A stretch of DNA of 47,086 nucleotides from Gemmatimonadota bacterium. GTDB taxonomy: Bacteria > Gemmatimonadota > Gemmatimonadetes > Gemmatimonadales > GWC2-71-9. Below are positions 32,325-42,764 of the stretch, one piece after another. The DNA is taken from contig JAZKBR010000006.1 of the NCBI GenBank assembly GCA_040388535.1, positions 1 to 47,086 on the forward strand, read 5' to 3'. A program made the position numbers and the translations under genes. Within the stretch, counting starts at the first letter, position 1; the number at the start of each line of letters is the position of its first letter. The notes below the pieces were generated by a model that was not told the origin of the DNA, searched no databases, and was given only the letters and a program-made list of their open reading frames with translations.

Positions 32325-34126
32325 ACGAAGCGCTCCAGCGCAAGCTGGACACGCTGCCAGACGGCCCGGGGGTCTATCTCTGGAAGGGCGAGGACGGCGA
32401 AGTGCTGTATGTCGGCAAGGCGAAGAACCTTCGCAGCCGGGTGCGCTCGTACTTCGCGACCGACTTTGCTGACGCTCCGAAGAATCGCTGGCTGCAGCGA
32501 ACCATTGCTGATGTCGAAACCATCGTGGTGGCGAACGAGGCGCAGTCGCTACTCCTCGAGAACAACCTGATCAAGGAGTACCTGCCGAAGTTCAACGTCC
32601 GGCTCAAGGACGACAAGAGCTATCCTTCGATCGCCGTGACGATGGGCGATCCATTTCCTCGCGTACTCGCGACCCGTCGACGCGATCTTGCCGGTGCCCG
32701 GTACTACGGGCCCTACACCGATGTCGGAGACATGCGCCGCACGCTGGGCCTCGTACGCCGGATGTTCACGGTGCGGTCGTGCAGCGACGATATCCCGCGG
32801 GAGCGTCGCGAGCGTCCCTGTCTCGATTACCACATCGGGCGGTGCAAGGCGCCGTGTGTGGCCTGGCAATCGGAAGCCGACTATCGCGCGATGATCGGCG
32901 AAGTGATCGAATTCCTCGAGGGGCGCACGGTCGATCTCAAGGCCCGGATTCGCGGGATGATGCAAATGGCCAGCGAGCACGAAGACTTCGAGCGGGCACG
33001 CGACCTCCGCGATACCCTCAAGTGGCTCGAACAGGTCGAGTCGCCTGCCACGGTCGATGTGGTGGGCACCGGCGACGCTGACGTGATCGGCTACGCCCGG
33101 GACGGTGACGACGCCGTCGGCGTGCTGCTTCGGGTGCGTGACGGTCGCGTGATTGGTCGCGAGCATCGCTTCCTGGAAAATGTCGAGGAGACCGCCGATG
33201 AAGACGCGTTGGCCGCGTTCCTGATTCGCTGGTATCTGCCGGTAGCAGGGAAGGTTCCCCGACTGGTGCTGCCGTTTCCCCCGGCCGAAGTTGGTGCCCT
33301 CGAAGAGCTTCTCCCGGAACAACGGGTCACCATTCCCCAGCGTGGGCTCGCCTCGCGATGGCGTGAGCTCGCGGATCAGAACGCCCGGCATCTGCTTGAA
33401 TCGCTCCGGATGGAGAGCTTCGAGACCGACGAACGTGCCGAAGATCCCGTCTATGCACTGGGCCGGGAGCTGGGCCTGTCGAGTGTTCCGCGAACCTTCA
33501 TCGTCATCGATATTTCGACCAACCAGGGCCGGGACACGGTGGGTTCGCTGATCACCTTCGAGGCCGGGCGTCCCAAGAAATCCGAATACCGCAAGTTCAA
33601 GATCAAGGGGATCGCGCAACAGGATGACTTCGCCGCGATTCACGAGGTGGTGTCTCGCTATTTTCGCCGGCGCATGGAATCCGGGGAACCGTTCCCGGAT
33701 CTGGTGGTCATCGACGGCGGCAAGGGGCAGCTCTCCGCCGCGCTCGAGGCGATGACGGCACTCGGGGTCGCGCACGTGCCGCTGGCATCGCTCGCCAAGC
33801 GTGACGAGGAAATCTTCCTCCCCGGCCAGAGCGATTCCATTCGCCTCTCCCGTCGCAGCCCCGCGCTCCGCCTGCTCCAGCGTGCGCGCGACGAGGCCCA
33901 TCGCTTCGGGGTTGCCTACAACCGCAAGCGGCGCAGTGAGCGCACGATCACGTCAGCGCTGCTCGACATTCCAGGTGTGGGGCCCTCGAAGCGCCGGGCG
34001 CTGCTCACCACCTTCGGCTCTCTTGCGGGCGTCCGCGCTGCGACTCCCGCCGATATTGCTGCGCTCCCCGGCTTCTCCGAGGCGGTGGCAATTCGCATCC
34101 TCGACCATCTGAAAGTGAACAACTGA
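32321..34126 (+). CDS. uvrC: Excinuclease ABC subunit C
   Basis: UvrC makes both incisions in nucleotide excision repair. The 601-residue protein contains the GIY-YIG nuclease (GPGVYLWKGEDGEVLYVGKA near 16-35) and a Cys-rich segment (RPCLDYHIGRCKAPC). After these come the UVR motif (MASEHEDFERARDLRDTLK), the RNase-H-like nuclease (VIDISTNQGRDTVGS ... VVIDGGKGQL) and C-terminal helix-hairpin-helix repeats (IPGVGPSKRRALLTTFGS). The GTG at 32321 gives the standard N-terminus and overlaps murJ; the open frame extends 333 bases upstream as a shadow only. Confidence 0.95.
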   Translation: MNEALQRKLDTLPDGPGVYLWKGEDGEVLYVGKAKNLRSRVRSYFATDFADAPKNRWLQRTIADVETIVVANEAQSLLLENNLIKEYLPKFNVRLKDDKSYPSIAVTMGDPFPRVLATRRRDLAGARYYGPYTDVGDMRRTLGLVRRMFTVRSCSDDIPRERRERPCLDYHIGRCKAPCVAWQSEADYRAMIGEVIEFLEGRTVDLKARIRGMMQMASEHEDFERARDLRDTLKWLEQVESPATVDVVGTGDADVIGYARDGDDAVGVLLRVRDGRVIGREHRFLENVEETADEDALAAFLIRWYLPVAGKVPRLVLPFPPAEVGALEELLPEQRVTIPQRGLASRWRELADQNARHLLESLRMESFETDERAEDPVYALGRELGLSSVPRTFIVIDISTNQGRDTVGSLITFEAGRPKKSEYRKFKIKGIAQQDDFAAIHEVVSRYFRRRMESGEPFPDLVVIDGGKGQLSAALEAMTALGVAHVPLASLAKRDEEIFLPGQSDSIRLSRRSPALRLLQRARDEAHRFGVAYNRKRRSERTITSALLDIPGVGPSKRRALLTTFGSLAGVRAATPADIAALPGFSEAVAIRILDHLKVNN

Positions 34127-35299
34127 ATGGACTGGCATCTCGAATGTTCTGATTGTGGAATCACCGCTTCCGCGGACGGATTGCCGACGGTCTGCACGGC
34201 CTGCGGTCGACCCTGGCTGGTGCGTTACCCCGATCGAATGCATCCTACGACCGAGCGCGCCGAGGTGCGACGGCGCCACGGGATGTGGCGCTTTCGATCG
34301 TTCCTCCCGCTGGTGGGGGACGAGGCGCCGGTTACCCTCGGCGAAGGAGATACGCCGCTGCTGCATGCCCCGCGACTTGCGGCGGAACTCAAGCTCGGCA
34401 ACATCTGGATCAAGGATGAATCGACCAATCCGACCGGCGCGTTCAAGGCGCGTGGTCTGAGCGCCGCGATCACCCGCGCCGTCGCGGCGGGCGCCAATCG
34501 TTTCGTGATTCCCACCGCGGGGAATGCTGGAGTGGCCAGCGCCGCCTACGCGGCTCGTGCGGGGGCGACCGTGCGTGTCTTCGCGCCGCGGACCACGCCG
34601 GGGACCATCCTGTCCCAGATCATCGCGTTTGGTGGGGAGCTGATCCTGCTCGACGGCCACATCGGCGATTGCGGCAAAGCGGCGCGGGCGTGGGCGGCCG
34701 AAACCGGGGCTGTTGATCTCAGCACGCTACGCGAGCCCTACCGTATCGAGGGAAAGAAGACCTTGGGGCTCGAAATCGCGCTGCAGCTGGGGTGGAAGCT
34801 CCCCGCAGCGATCATCTACCCGACCGGGGGCGGCACTGGCCTGATCGGGATGTGGAAGGCCTTTCACGAACTCCGGGCGGCGGGCTGGGTCACCGACCCG
34901 ATGCCCCGCCTTTACTCAGTCCAGAGCACCGGGTGTGCGCCGGTGGTGCGGGCGTTCGAGAGCGGCGCCGAGAGCGCCGAGCCCTGGGCCGACCCCTGGA
35001 CCATCGCGAGCGGACTTCGGGTACCGGGACCTCTGGGTGACAAGCTGATGCTCCGGATTCTTCGCGAAACCGAGGGCGGGGCGATCGCGGTCGAGGACGC
35101 CGAAATGGCCGAGATGGCGCGGCTCGGGACCCGGGCCGAGGGGATCGATTTTGCCCCGGAAGGGGGAGCCAGTCTGGCCGCCGCCGTGGAGCTCCAGCGG
35201 CGCGGCCAGCTCGCTCACGGCGAGCAGGTCATCCTCTTCAACACCGGGGCAGGGTGGCTCTATCGGGACCCCGGGGATTTGCTCCCGCCGCCGGCCTGA
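34127..35299 (+). CDS. thrC: Threonine synthase
   Basis: A 390-residue PLP enzyme converting O-phosphohomoserine to threonine. An N-terminal zinc ribbon (Cys7, Cys10, Cys23, Cys26) precedes the fold type II core with the PLP lysine at 107 (GAFKARG), the PTAGNAGVASAAYAARAG phosphate-loop region and the PTGGGTGLIGMWKAF glycine loop. This is the ribbon-containing, shorter class of threonine synthase. The ATG follows the uvrC stop directly with no gap. Confidence 0.92.
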   Translation: MDWHLECSDCGITASADGLPTVCTACGRPWLVRYPDRMHPTTERAEVRRRHGMWRFRSFLPLVGDEAPVTLGEGDTPLLHAPRLAAELKLGNIWIKDESTNPTGAFKARGLSAAITRAVAAGANRFVIPTAGNAGVASAAYAARAGATVRVFAPRTTPGTILSQIIAFGGELILLDGHIGDCGKAARAWAAETGAVDLSTLREPYRIEGKKTLGLEIALQLGWKLPAAIIYPTGGGTGLIGMWKAFHELRAAGWVTDPMPRLYSVQSTGCAPVVRAFESGAESAEPWADPWTIASGLRVPGPLGDKLMLRILRETEGGAIAVEDAEMAEMARLGTRAEGIDFAPEGGASLAAAVELQRRGQLAHGEQVILFNTGAGWLYRDPGDLLPPPA

Positions 35300-35479
35300 G
35301 GGATATTGGACGGTTGTATTAGCTCTTTCGGTGTAGATGAAGGACGGCCGGTCGTCCCCTATCCCCGGAAGCGTGGGTTCAGCAACGCCGGGTGACCTTC
35401 CGGCGTACTCAGGTGGTCAATGTGGTACCCCAGGCGGACACTGCGGTCCGCCTTCGTCGATCCGATTCGAGGAGCAGCA
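35300..35479 (+). promoter_or_regulatory. Leader region of the TPR-protein gene with hairpins
   Basis: This 180-base gap starts with a relatively AT-rich stretch (35301-35340) where a promoter is likely, although no well-spaced -35/-10 pair is evident. Three dyads follow: GGACG/CGTCC (35342-35357), ACGCCGG-n8-CCGGCGT (35385-35406) and GGCGGAC-n6-GTCCGCC (35433-35452). A GGAG site at 35471 serves the ATG at 35480. The hairpins may end the thrC transcript or structure the new leader. Confidence 0.4.
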
Positions 35480-36895
35480 ATGCGAAAGATTGGTCTGTTG
35501 ATGCTGGCAAGCGTCGTGGCTGTACCGATGACGGTACGCGCCCAGGACTACAACCAGCGCGTCCGGATGGCCATGTCGACCAAGTATCAGGGGCCAATGT
35601 GCCAGCTCAAGGGCGGCGACTTCCGCGTCTCGAGCGGAGCCACCTACTTGAAGACGGGCGTCGAAGTCCCCGATCCGATCAAGCGCGAGAGCCAGCTCAA
35701 GAAAGGCGTCCAGGTCATCACCGAAGCCATTTCCAATTCGGGCCAGGACAAGAGCGCTGCCGCCTGGTACTATCTCGGCCGCCTCGACCTGAATCTCGGC
35801 GATCTGCGCGGTGCCGATACTGCCTTCACGAGAGCCGTCGCCCTGCAGCCCGAGTGCGCCGAGGACGTCAAGGGGTACCGCCAGACGGCGTGGGCCGCTC
35901 TGATGACTCCTGCTGCCGAAGCCGTCCGCAACAACTCACCGGACTCGGCGCTCGCCCTGTTCCAGCAGGCGTCAATCATTTCGCGTGACTTCCCGCAGGG
36001 TTTCTACAACCTGGCCGTACTCTATGCCAACTCAGGCAAGGACGACAGCGCGGCGGTGTACTTCAAGCTCGCGCAGGAGAAGGCGATCAAGGACGAGAAG
36101 TTCAATCCGATTCGCAACGGGTCGACCTTCAATCTCGCCGCAATCCTCCAGCGGATGGACAAGCACGCCGAAGCGGCCGCCGAATTGAAGCGCTACCTGA
36201 CGTGGGAGCCCAATGACGTCGAGGCCAAGAAGGCGCTTATCCTCTCGCTGCGAGCCACTGGGGCGACGGCCGAAGCGTCGCAGCTTCAGCAGCAGATGCT
36301 CTCTGCCGGCGCGACGGCCGGTACCCTCAGCAACGAAGATCTCACCTCGATGGGTGTGAATCTCTTCAACGAGAAGAAGTACGCCGAGGCGGCCGACGTG
36401 TTCGAGAAGGTCTCCGCGGCCTCTCCCGGTGACCGGGTGGCGCTTGCGAACCTCGCGAACACCTACCTCGCCATGAAGGCAGGCGACAAGCTGGTACCTG
36501 CAGCACTCAAGCTGGTCGCGATGGAGCCTCTCAACGAGTCGAACCTGAAGTACCTCGGCGAAGGGTACCGGATGCAGAACAAGCAGGATGACCTTATCAA
36601 GACGGTCACCAAGCTGATCCGGCTCCCGACCTCGGTGGAGGTCGACATGCTGCAGCGGAAGAAGGACAGCGCCACCCTGACCGGTCACGCAGTCGGTCGT
36701 CAGGCGCAGGATGACGCCGGGAAGTCCCTGCCAGCGGCCGCGCTGACCATTGTGGTCGAGTTCCTGAATGCCGATGGCGCGGTAGTCTCGGGCTCTGATG
36801 TCGCCATCCCCGCCTTGCAGCCCGGCGAGAAGCACGAATGGCGCGCCGAGGGTAAGGGCGATGGGATCGTCGCCTGGCGGTACCGGCAGAAGTAG
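35480..36895 (+). CDS. Secreted tetratricopeptide-repeat protein
   Basis: A 471-residue protein with a signal peptide (KIGLLMLASVVAVPMTVRA, cleavage before QD). The mature chain contains several TPR units between about 60 and 375 (for example AAAWYYLGRLDLNLGDLRGA and DSAAVYFKLAQEKAIKDEKF). A C-terminal beta domain (about 410-471, ALTIVVEFLNADGAVVSGSD) looks like an FxLYD or filamin-type fold. It is presumably periplasmic and acts as a binding scaffold; no partner is suggested by context, as it stands alone between a leader region and a terminator. ATG 35480 is preferred over the upstream in-frame codon at 35420 because of the GGAG site and signal peptide. Confidence 0.8.
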   Translation: MRKIGLLMLASVVAVPMTVRAQDYNQRVRMAMSTKYQGPMCQLKGGDFRVSSGATYLKTGVEVPDPIKRESQLKKGVQVITEAISNSGQDKSAAAWYYLGRLDLNLGDLRGADTAFTRAVALQPECAEDVKGYRQTAWAALMTPAAEAVRNNSPDSALALFQQASIISRDFPQGFYNLAVLYANSGKDDSAAVYFKLAQEKAIKDEKFNPIRNGSTFNLAAILQRMDKHAEAAAELKRYLTWEPNDVEAKKALILSLRATGATAEASQLQQQMLSAGATAGTLSNEDLTSMGVNLFNEKKYAEAADVFEKVSAASPGDRVALANLANTYLAMKAGDKLVPAALKLVAMEPLNESNLKYLGEGYRMQNKQDDLIKTVTKLIRLPTSVEVDMLQRKKDSATLTGHAVGRQAQDDAGKSLPAAALTIVVEFLNADGAVVSGSDVAIPALQPGEKHEWRAEGKGDGIVAWRYRQK

Positions 36896-36920
36896 CCGGA
36901 GGAAGGACGGCTCGGTCTCG

Positions 36921-36954
36921 AAGGGGTCAGCGCAACCGCGCTGGCCCCTTTTGG
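36921..36954 (+). terminator. Rho-independent terminator after the TPR gene
   Basis: AAGGGGTCAGCG-CAAC-CGCGCTGGCCCCTT forms a 12-bp stem with one G-U pair and ends in TTTTGG. It lies 26 bases past the TPR stop and before the PadR operon. Confidence 0.75.
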
Positions 36955-36984
36955 CTTGACTCGAGTGGAATCGGTTCCAGTGCG

Positions 36985-37004
36985 GTGTCACTTGTATTGA
37001 CTTT
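36985..37004 (+). promoter_or_regulatory. Candidate PadR operator and promoter region (plus-strand permease operon)
   Basis: GTGTCACTTGTATTGACTTT contains a GTCA-n7-TGAC dyad overlapping TTGACT, a plausible -35 box. The element resembles the sequence before the other PadR gene in the window (GTGTCATACCTAATGTCAC, minus strand at 45775-45757): both share GTGTCAnnnnTAnTGnC. PadR proteins usually repress their own operon, so this may be the binding site. No convincing -10 box follows. Confidence 0.35.
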
Positions 37005-37051
37005 CGACAGAAGTTCGCGGAGCTTCTCTTGGAACTCGACAGGAGAGCCCG

Positions 37052-37399
37052 ATGGCCACCGTCCCGACCCCGATTCCCTCAGATGTGCTGCGTGGCACAC
37101 TGGACCTGCTCATCCTGCAGACCCTCACCCTCGAGGCAATGCACGGCTGGGGCATCTCGCAACGGATGCAACAGCTCTCCCGGGGCGTGCTCGAGGTCAA
37201 CCAGGGCTCGCTCTATCCGGCGCTGCAGCGCCTGGAACTTCGCGGCTGGCTCGATAGCGATTGGCGCACGACAGAGAACAATCGGCAGGCGAAGTACTAC
37301 CGGCTGACAGCCGCAGGACGCCGCGCCCTCGGGGCCGAGACGGCAAGCTGGCGCCGCTATGTCGAAGTGGTCGACCTCATTCTCCAGGAAGGTGTCTGA
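37052..37399 (+). CDS. PadR-family transcriptional regulator
   Basis: A 115-residue winged-helix protein: [29 protein letters not shown] is the classic PadR opening, with the wing in [20 protein letters not shown] and [12 protein letters not shown] at the C-terminus. It is the short PadR-s1 type commonly encoded just before ADOP permeases. AGGAGAG lies a few bases upstream of the ATG. Its stop overlaps the permease start (TGATG), indicating coupling and probable autoregulation of the operon. Confidence 0.92.
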   Translation: MATVPTPIPSDVLRGTLDLLILQTLTLEAMHGWGISQRMQQLSRGVLEVNQGSLYPALQRLELRGWLDSDWRTTENNRQAKYYRLTAAGRRALGAETASWRRYVEVVDLILQEGV

Positions 37400-40056
37400 T
37401 GGGGGCGCCACGCGGCTTGCTCCGCCGGTTCCGTACCGCACTCTTTCGTGATCGGGTCGAGGGGGAGCTCGATCAAGAAATCACGCTGCACCTGGAACTC
37501 GAGACGGCGCGAAATGTCGCACTCGGGATGACCCCTGCTGAAGCACGTCGGCGTGCCCTGGTGGCATTTGGTGGCATCGAGGTCACTCGCGAACTGCATC
37601 GCGACGGTCGCGGGACCCGCTGGTTCGACGACCTGCGGGGCGACCTCCGCTACGCGCTCCGCAGCTTGCGTCGCAACCCAGTGCTCACCCTGACAGCAGT
37701 CCTCACGCTCGCCCTCGGCATCGGTGCGAACACGGCGATCTTCTCCACGGTCAACGCGGTGATGCTGCGTCCGCTCCCCTTTCCGCATCCGGATGAGCTG
37801 GTCGCCGTGTGGGAAGAGAACCCGGATCGGGACTGGCATCAGCAGGATGCGGCGCCGGCCAATTTTCTCGACTGGCGCAGCCAGGTCAAATCGTTCAAGG
37901 ACGCAGCCGCCTGGCTCTCGTTTTCCCAGCGACTCACGCTCGCGGGCAGCGACGGGCCACAACTCGTGAGCGGGGCCACCGTCACGGGCTCCTTCTTCAG
38001 CGTGCTCGGGGTTGCACCACTGCTGGGTCGAGGGTTCGTGGAGGCGGAGTCGTGGGAGGCCGGTGCCGGCATTGGCGTTATCAGCTATCGACTCTGGCGA
38101 GATCGCTTCAACCGCGACCCCGCGATCATCGGCAAGAGTGTCACCATCGACCGCAAGCCGATGCAGGTCGTCGGCGTGATGCCTGAGGGCTTCGCGTACC
38201 CATTCCAGGACACCGATATCTGGACGCCGATGGCGTGGCCGGCGGCGAATCGCTCGGCGGTCTTCTTTCGGCGCGCTCATTTTCTGCGGGTCATCGCGCG
38301 ATTGCAGCCAGGGGTTTCGGTTCAGGGCGCAAACGCCGAGCTGCAGACGATCGCCCACCGGCTGGAGCAGGACTACCCCGCGACCAATATCCATATGGGC
38401 GCGGGCATCACGCCGCTGCACGAGTTCATCACGGGCAGTGCCCGGGGACCATTGTTGGTCCTGCTCGGTGGCGTTGCCGTGCTGATGCTCATCGCCTGTG
38501 CCAATGTCGGCAACCTGCTGCTGGTGCAGGCCGCCTCGCGCGATCGCGAATACGCTGTCCGCGTGGCGCTCGGCGCGAGCCGGTTCCGACTCGCGCGTCA
38601 GGCCATCACCGGCTCGCTCGTGCTCTCGCTCCTCGGGGGCGCCGTCGGCCTGGGGCTCGGCTGGCTCGGCGCGCGACTCCTCCTCTCGCTGCAGCCAGTC
38701 GGAATGCTTCCCACTGCCGATGTGCAGCTCGACTGGCGGGTACTCGCCTTCGTCCTCGGGATTGCCACGGTGAGTGGAGTGCTATTCGGGCTCGCGCCAG
38801 CGCTCTGGGGCGCCGACCGAACGCCCGCCGTGGGACTTCGAACCGGTGGACGCGGCGGAGGCATCGGCAATCGTGGCCGGAAGCTCAGCGATCTGGTGAT
38901 CGTCGCCGAAGTCGCGCTCGCGATGCTGCTCACGGTGGGCGCGGGACTCCTGACGCGTTCGCTGCTACGGTTGCAGGACGTCGACCCGGGTTTCGACTCC
39001 GGCGGCGTGCTCGCCGTCAGTCTCGCGCTTCCCGAAACGGAGTACACGACTCCCCAACGCATTGGTGGGTTCTTCATTCAACTGAAGAACGAGGCGGCGA
39101 CGCTCCCGGGAGTTCAGTCCGCTGCATTTGCATCTCACTTGCCGTTGACCACGACCTCGTGGAGCAGCGACTTCAGTGTGCTGGGGCAGGGGCCGAGCGG
39201 TGGGGGCACGGAGGTGGTACACCGCACCATCTCGCCAGAGTACCTCGCTGTGATGCGCGTGCCATTGTTGTCAGGTCGCGGATTCACAGTCGGTGATGAC
39301 GGGCAGGCCCCACGAGTTGTGCTCATCAATCAGGCACTCGCCACCAAATTCTTTCCGGGACAGAATCCGATCGGCCTTCGCGTCGCCTTCGATCGAGTCC
39401 CCGACTCCACCTCCGTCTGGCGGACCATCGTCGGGGTTGTCGGCAGCGAGCGGCAGGCCGGACTTGATGTCGAGCCTGTCCCGGAAATCCTGGACCCGCA
39501 ATACCAGAACTCAAGTAGTGCGATGACCCTGCTGCTCCGCTCGAGTGGGGACCCGGCTGCCGTCGCTCCGGCCGTCCGCCAACTCATCAGGCGGCTCGAC
39601 CCGCAGTTGGCGATCCGTGGGATCCGCTCGCTCGACGAGGTGCGGCACTCGTCATACGCACGCCCTCGTTTCATGACCATCCTCCTCCTCGCCTTCGCAG
39701 TAGTGGGCTTGTTGCTCGCGATGGTGGGCGTGTACGGCGTGATGGCGCAACTCGCCCGCCAACGCACCCGCGAGATGAGCATTCGCCTGGCACTGGGGGC
39801 CCGCCCCGCATCGGTGCGGTGGCTCGTGGTCAGGCACGGACTCACGCTTGCGGGACTTGGCATCGTCTGCGGCACCGTTCTCGCCCTCATCGGGACGCGC
39901 AGCCTGCAGTCGATGCTCTACAACATCACACCGGCCGATCCGGTGACGTTCATCGCGGTGCCGCTTCTGCTCGGATTGATCGCGCTCGCCGCGACCTGGC
40001 TGCCGGCGTGGCGCGTGTCGCGCGCCGATCCAGTCGTCGCCCTGAGGGAGGAGTAA
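37399..40056 (+). CDS. ADOP-type ABC permease 1 (MacB/FtsX duplicated permease)
   Basis: An 885-residue permease of the acidobacterial duplicated orphan permease class. Order: a soluble prefix (1-75) with [16 protein letters not shown] and [11 protein letters not shown], first membrane helix (about 88-115, [20 protein letters not shown]), periplasmic MacB core, and three FtsX helices (about 350-490). A second helix, core and FtsX set follow to the end ([14 protein letters not shown]). No ATPase gene is adjacent, as is usual for this class; substrates are unknown. The ATG overlaps the PadR stop; the next gene begins 3 bases after its own stop. Confidence 0.9.
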   Translation: MGAPRGLLRRFRTALFRDRVEGELDQEITLHLELETARNVALGMTPAEARRRALVAFGGIEVTRELHRDGRGTRWFDDLRGDLRYALRSLRRNPVLTLTAVLTLALGIGANTAIFSTVNAVMLRPLPFPHPDELVAVWEENPDRDWHQQDAAPANFLDWRSQVKSFKDAAAWLSFSQRLTLAGSDGPQLVSGATVTGSFFSVLGVAPLLGRGFVEAESWEAGAGIGVISYRLWRDRFNRDPAIIGKSVTIDRKPMQVVGVMPEGFAYPFQDTDIWTPMAWPAANRSAVFFRRAHFLRVIARLQPGVSVQGANAELQTIAHRLEQDYPATNIHMGAGITPLHEFITGSARGPLLVLLGGVAVLMLIACANVGNLLLVQAASRDREYAVRVALGASRFRLARQAITGSLVLSLLGGAVGLGLGWLGARLLLSLQPVGMLPTADVQLDWRVLAFVLGIATVSGVLFGLAPALWGADRTPAVGLRTGGRGGGIGNRGRKLSDLVIVAEVALAMLLTVGAGLLTRSLLRLQDVDPGFDSGGVLAVSLALPETEYTTPQRIGGFFIQLKNEAATLPGVQSAAFASHLPLTTTSWSSDFSVLGQGPSGGGTEVVHRTISPEYLAVMRVPLLSGRGFTVGDDGQAPRVVLINQALATKFFPGQNPIGLRVAFDRVPDSTSVWRTIVGVVGSERQAGLDVEPVPEILDPQYQNSSSAMTLLLRSSGDPAAVAPAVRQLIRRLDPQLAIRGIRSLDEVRHSSYARPRFMTILLLAFAVVGLLLAMVGVYGVMAQLARQRTREMSIRLALGARPASVRWLVVRHGLTLAGLGIVCGTVLALIGTRSLQSMLYNITPADPVTFIAVPLLLGLIALAATWLPAWRVSRADPVVALREE

Positions 40057-40058
40057 CC

Positions 40059-42749
40059 ATGAGCGCGTTTTCGGGGCTGCGGCGCCGACTCGGCGCCCTG
40101 TTGAACCCTGGTCGCGCCGAGCGCGAACTGGACGCGGAGATTGCGCTCCACATCGAGTTCGAGACGGCGAAGCACGTCGCCGAAGGGGTGCCGGCCGATG
40201 AAGCGCGGCGACGCGCGCTGGTGGCATTTGGCGGCGTCGCTCTCACCCGTGAGCGGCATCACGATGGCCGCCGGGTGCGCTGGGTGGTCGACTTGTGGAG
40301 TGATCTCCGCTTCGCCGTGCGCGGCTTGCGACGCGAGCCCGCATTCACCCTGTTTGTTGTGGCAGTGTTCGCCCTGGGCATCGGTGCGAATGCCACCATG
40401 TTCGGCGTGGTGGATCGGCTACTCCTCCGCGGGCCCGAGCACGTATATGCGCCGGATCGTCTGGTCGAGATGTACTCGCTTCGCCAGAATGCCCGCGGTG
40501 AAGAGCGGGCGAGCAACTACTTCGGATATGCTTCGCTGGAAGGCGTTCGTCGTGAGGCGAAGTCCTTCGACGGGCTCGCTGCCTTCGCGGATGTGAGCGT
40601 GGTGATCGGCACGGGAACCGAGGTGCAGCCGGCCATTGCGAGCTACGCTACCGCAAACTACTTCCCGCTACTCGGGGTGCAGCCGCTGCGGGGCAGATTC
40701 TTCACCAGCGCCGAGGACGCCACCGAAGGTGCCGAGCACGTGGTCGTCGTTGGTGACACGTACTGGCAGTCAGAGTTGGGGGGCACGACGGATGTGCTGA
40801 ACCGGTCGATCATCATCAACGATGAATCGTATCGCGTTGTCGGCGTGGCACCTCATGGCTTCACCGGTGTGACGCTCGGGCATGCCGATCTCTGGCTGCC
40901 GATGAGTCTCCTCGGCGCGCGCACGACCAAGGGCTGGACCACCACCTGGACGGCCCAGTGGCTGCAGATCGTTGGTCGGCTGGCTCCGGGCGTCACGCGC
41001 GAGCAGGCAAGTGAGGACGCAACCCGCGCCCACCGTCTCGCCTACACCGGGCCTGGCAAGGCGATCGCGAATGGGCGCATTGCGATGGTGCCGTTGGGCG
41101 CCGACGCGCACGGCGAGGCACCCTCCGAGGTCGCGGTCGCCCGCTGGCTCGCCGCTGTGGCCCTCGTCGTACTGCTGATTGCCTGCTCGAATGTCATCAA
41201 TCTGTTGCTCGCCAGAATCGTCCGGCGACGGCCCGAGGTTGCAATCCGGACTGCTCTGGGCGCCGGCCGTTCGCGCCTTGTCCGGCTCTTCCTGGTCGAA
41301 GGGTCGCTGCTTGCGGTACTCGGCGGAATCGCCGCCCTGGGTGTCGCGTCGCTGTCGGCGCAGCTGGTGCGCCAGACCCTCCTTCCCGAGATCTCCTGGC
41401 CCGCTTCGCCGCTCAACGGCCGGGTGCTCCTCTTTGACGCCCTGCTTTCGCTCGGCCTCGGCGTGCTGGTCTCGCTTCTCCCAGCCGTGCGTGCAAGCCG
41501 CGCCGATCTGGCGAGCGCGATGAAGGGAAAGGGGCGGGCGGGAGGCGAAGGCGGCACCCGAGTCAGGGCATTGCTTACGGTCGCGCAGACGGCGCTCTCG
41601 GTTCTCCTGCTGATTGGTGCGGGACTCTTCTTGCGGAGTCTTGCGCGAATTCGCGCGATCGACCTCGGTATTCAACCTGAGCGAGTGGTGGTCATGCCGC
41701 TCAACTGGGGCGGGCTGGGGAAGTACCCGATCGGCCCTGCCCGCGACGCGGAAGTGGCGCGGCGTCTCAGTGCGAGCGAGGCGCTCGCGAGCCAGGTGCG
41801 ACAGATTCCTGGCGTCCAGATGGCGAGCGTCGCCGTCGGGCTCCCATTCGGTGCCGATTTCAAGGTATTCCTCCGCATACCCGGTCGCGACACTCTTACC
41901 ATCGAGCAGCTGCCGAGTCTGAGCGCGGTATCGCCCGGCTACTTCGAAACGGTGGGGACTCCGATGCTCCGGGGGCGCCCTTTCGGCCCCGGCGACCGCG
42001 CCGGGAGCGAACGCGTGGCGATTGTCAGCGCGCTGATGGCGAAGATGCTCTGGCGCGGTGCCGATCCCATCGGCGAGTGCATCGTGATCGGTGCCGATTC
42101 GATTCCCTGCGCCCGGGTCGTGGGGATCGCCGCGGACACCCACCGTGATGCGTTGATCGAGTCGCCGTCGATGCACTACTACATCCCGTTGGGGCAGGAG
42201 AGCGGCTTCGGTGGCGCGGCATTGCTCGCGCGCGCGAGCGGTGACCCGGCGGGACTGGTACCGCCAGTCCGGAACGCGGTCCTCACGGCGGCACCGGATC
42301 TTCGCTTCGCCAAGGCCAGCACCCTGCAACAGATCATCGACCCGCAATCACGATCCTGGCGCCTTGGCGCGACGGTGTTCGGGATGCTGGGCGGACTCGC
42401 GCTGCTGGTGGCGTCGATCGGGCTCTACAGCCTTGTGGCCTACTTCGTCTCCGACCGGAAACACGAGATCGGGATCCGGCTCGCACTCGGTGCGCCGCGG
42501 GAGCGTATCGTGGGCCTCGTGGTGGGCTCTTCCATCCGCCTCGTGGTGCTCGGTGTCGTGGTCGGCTGCGCCGTCGCCGTGGTAGCTGGCAAGTTCATCG
42601 AGCCACTTCTCTACGGTGTCCGGGCACTTGATCCAGTCACGTTCGGCGCAGTGGCGCTGGTGATGCTGGGGGTCGCCGGTTGCGCAGCCCTCCTGCCGGC
42701 TTCACGCGCGGCGCGCATCGATCCCCTCGCCGCGCTCCGCGAAGAGTGA
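40059..42749 (+). CDS. ADOP-type ABC permease 2
   Basis: An 896-residue paralogue of the preceding permease with the same order of prefix domain ([30 protein letters not shown]), duplicated MacB cores and FtsX helices, and the same ending (AARIDPLAALREE). A strong GGGAGGAG site lies before ATG 40059. The close match of prefix motifs suggests tandem duplication followed by divergence, and the two may pair as a heteromer (inference). Its 3' end faces the minus-strand permease 15 bases away. Confidence 0.9.
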   Translation: MSAFSGLRRRLGALLNPGRAERELDAEIALHIEFETAKHVAEGVPADEARRRALVAFGGVALTRERHHDGRRVRWVVDLWSDLRFAVRGLRREPAFTLFVVAVFALGIGANATMFGVVDRLLLRGPEHVYAPDRLVEMYSLRQNARGEERASNYFGYASLEGVRREAKSFDGLAAFADVSVVIGTGTEVQPAIASYATANYFPLLGVQPLRGRFFTSAEDATEGAEHVVVVGDTYWQSELGGTTDVLNRSIIINDESYRVVGVAPHGFTGVTLGHADLWLPMSLLGARTTKGWTTTWTAQWLQIVGRLAPGVTREQASEDATRAHRLAYTGPGKAIANGRIAMVPLGADAHGEAPSEVAVARWLAAVALVVLLIACSNVINLLLARIVRRRPEVAIRTALGAGRSRLVRLFLVEGSLLAVLGGIAALGVASLSAQLVRQTLLPEISWPASPLNGRVLLFDALLSLGLGVLVSLLPAVRASRADLASAMKGKGRAGGEGGTRVRALLTVAQTALSVLLLIGAGLFLRSLARIRAIDLGIQPERVVVMPLNWGGLGKYPIGPARDAEVARRLSASEALASQVRQIPGVQMASVAVGLPFGADFKVFLRIPGRDTLTIEQLPSLSAVSPGYFETVGTPMLRGRPFGPGDRAGSERVAIVSALMAKMLWRGADPIGECIVIGADSIPCARVVGIAADTHRDALIESPSMHYYIPLGQESGFGGAALLARASGDPAGLVPPVRNAVLTAAPDLRFAKASTLQQIIDPQSRSWRLGATVFGMLGGLALLVASIGLYSLVAYFVSDRKHEIGIRLALGAPRERIVGLVVGSSIRLVVLGVVVGCAVAVVAGKFIEPLLYGVRALDPVTFGAVALVMLGVAGCAALLPASRAARIDPLAALREE

Positions 42750-42764
42750 GGGCATCGCGGGTCG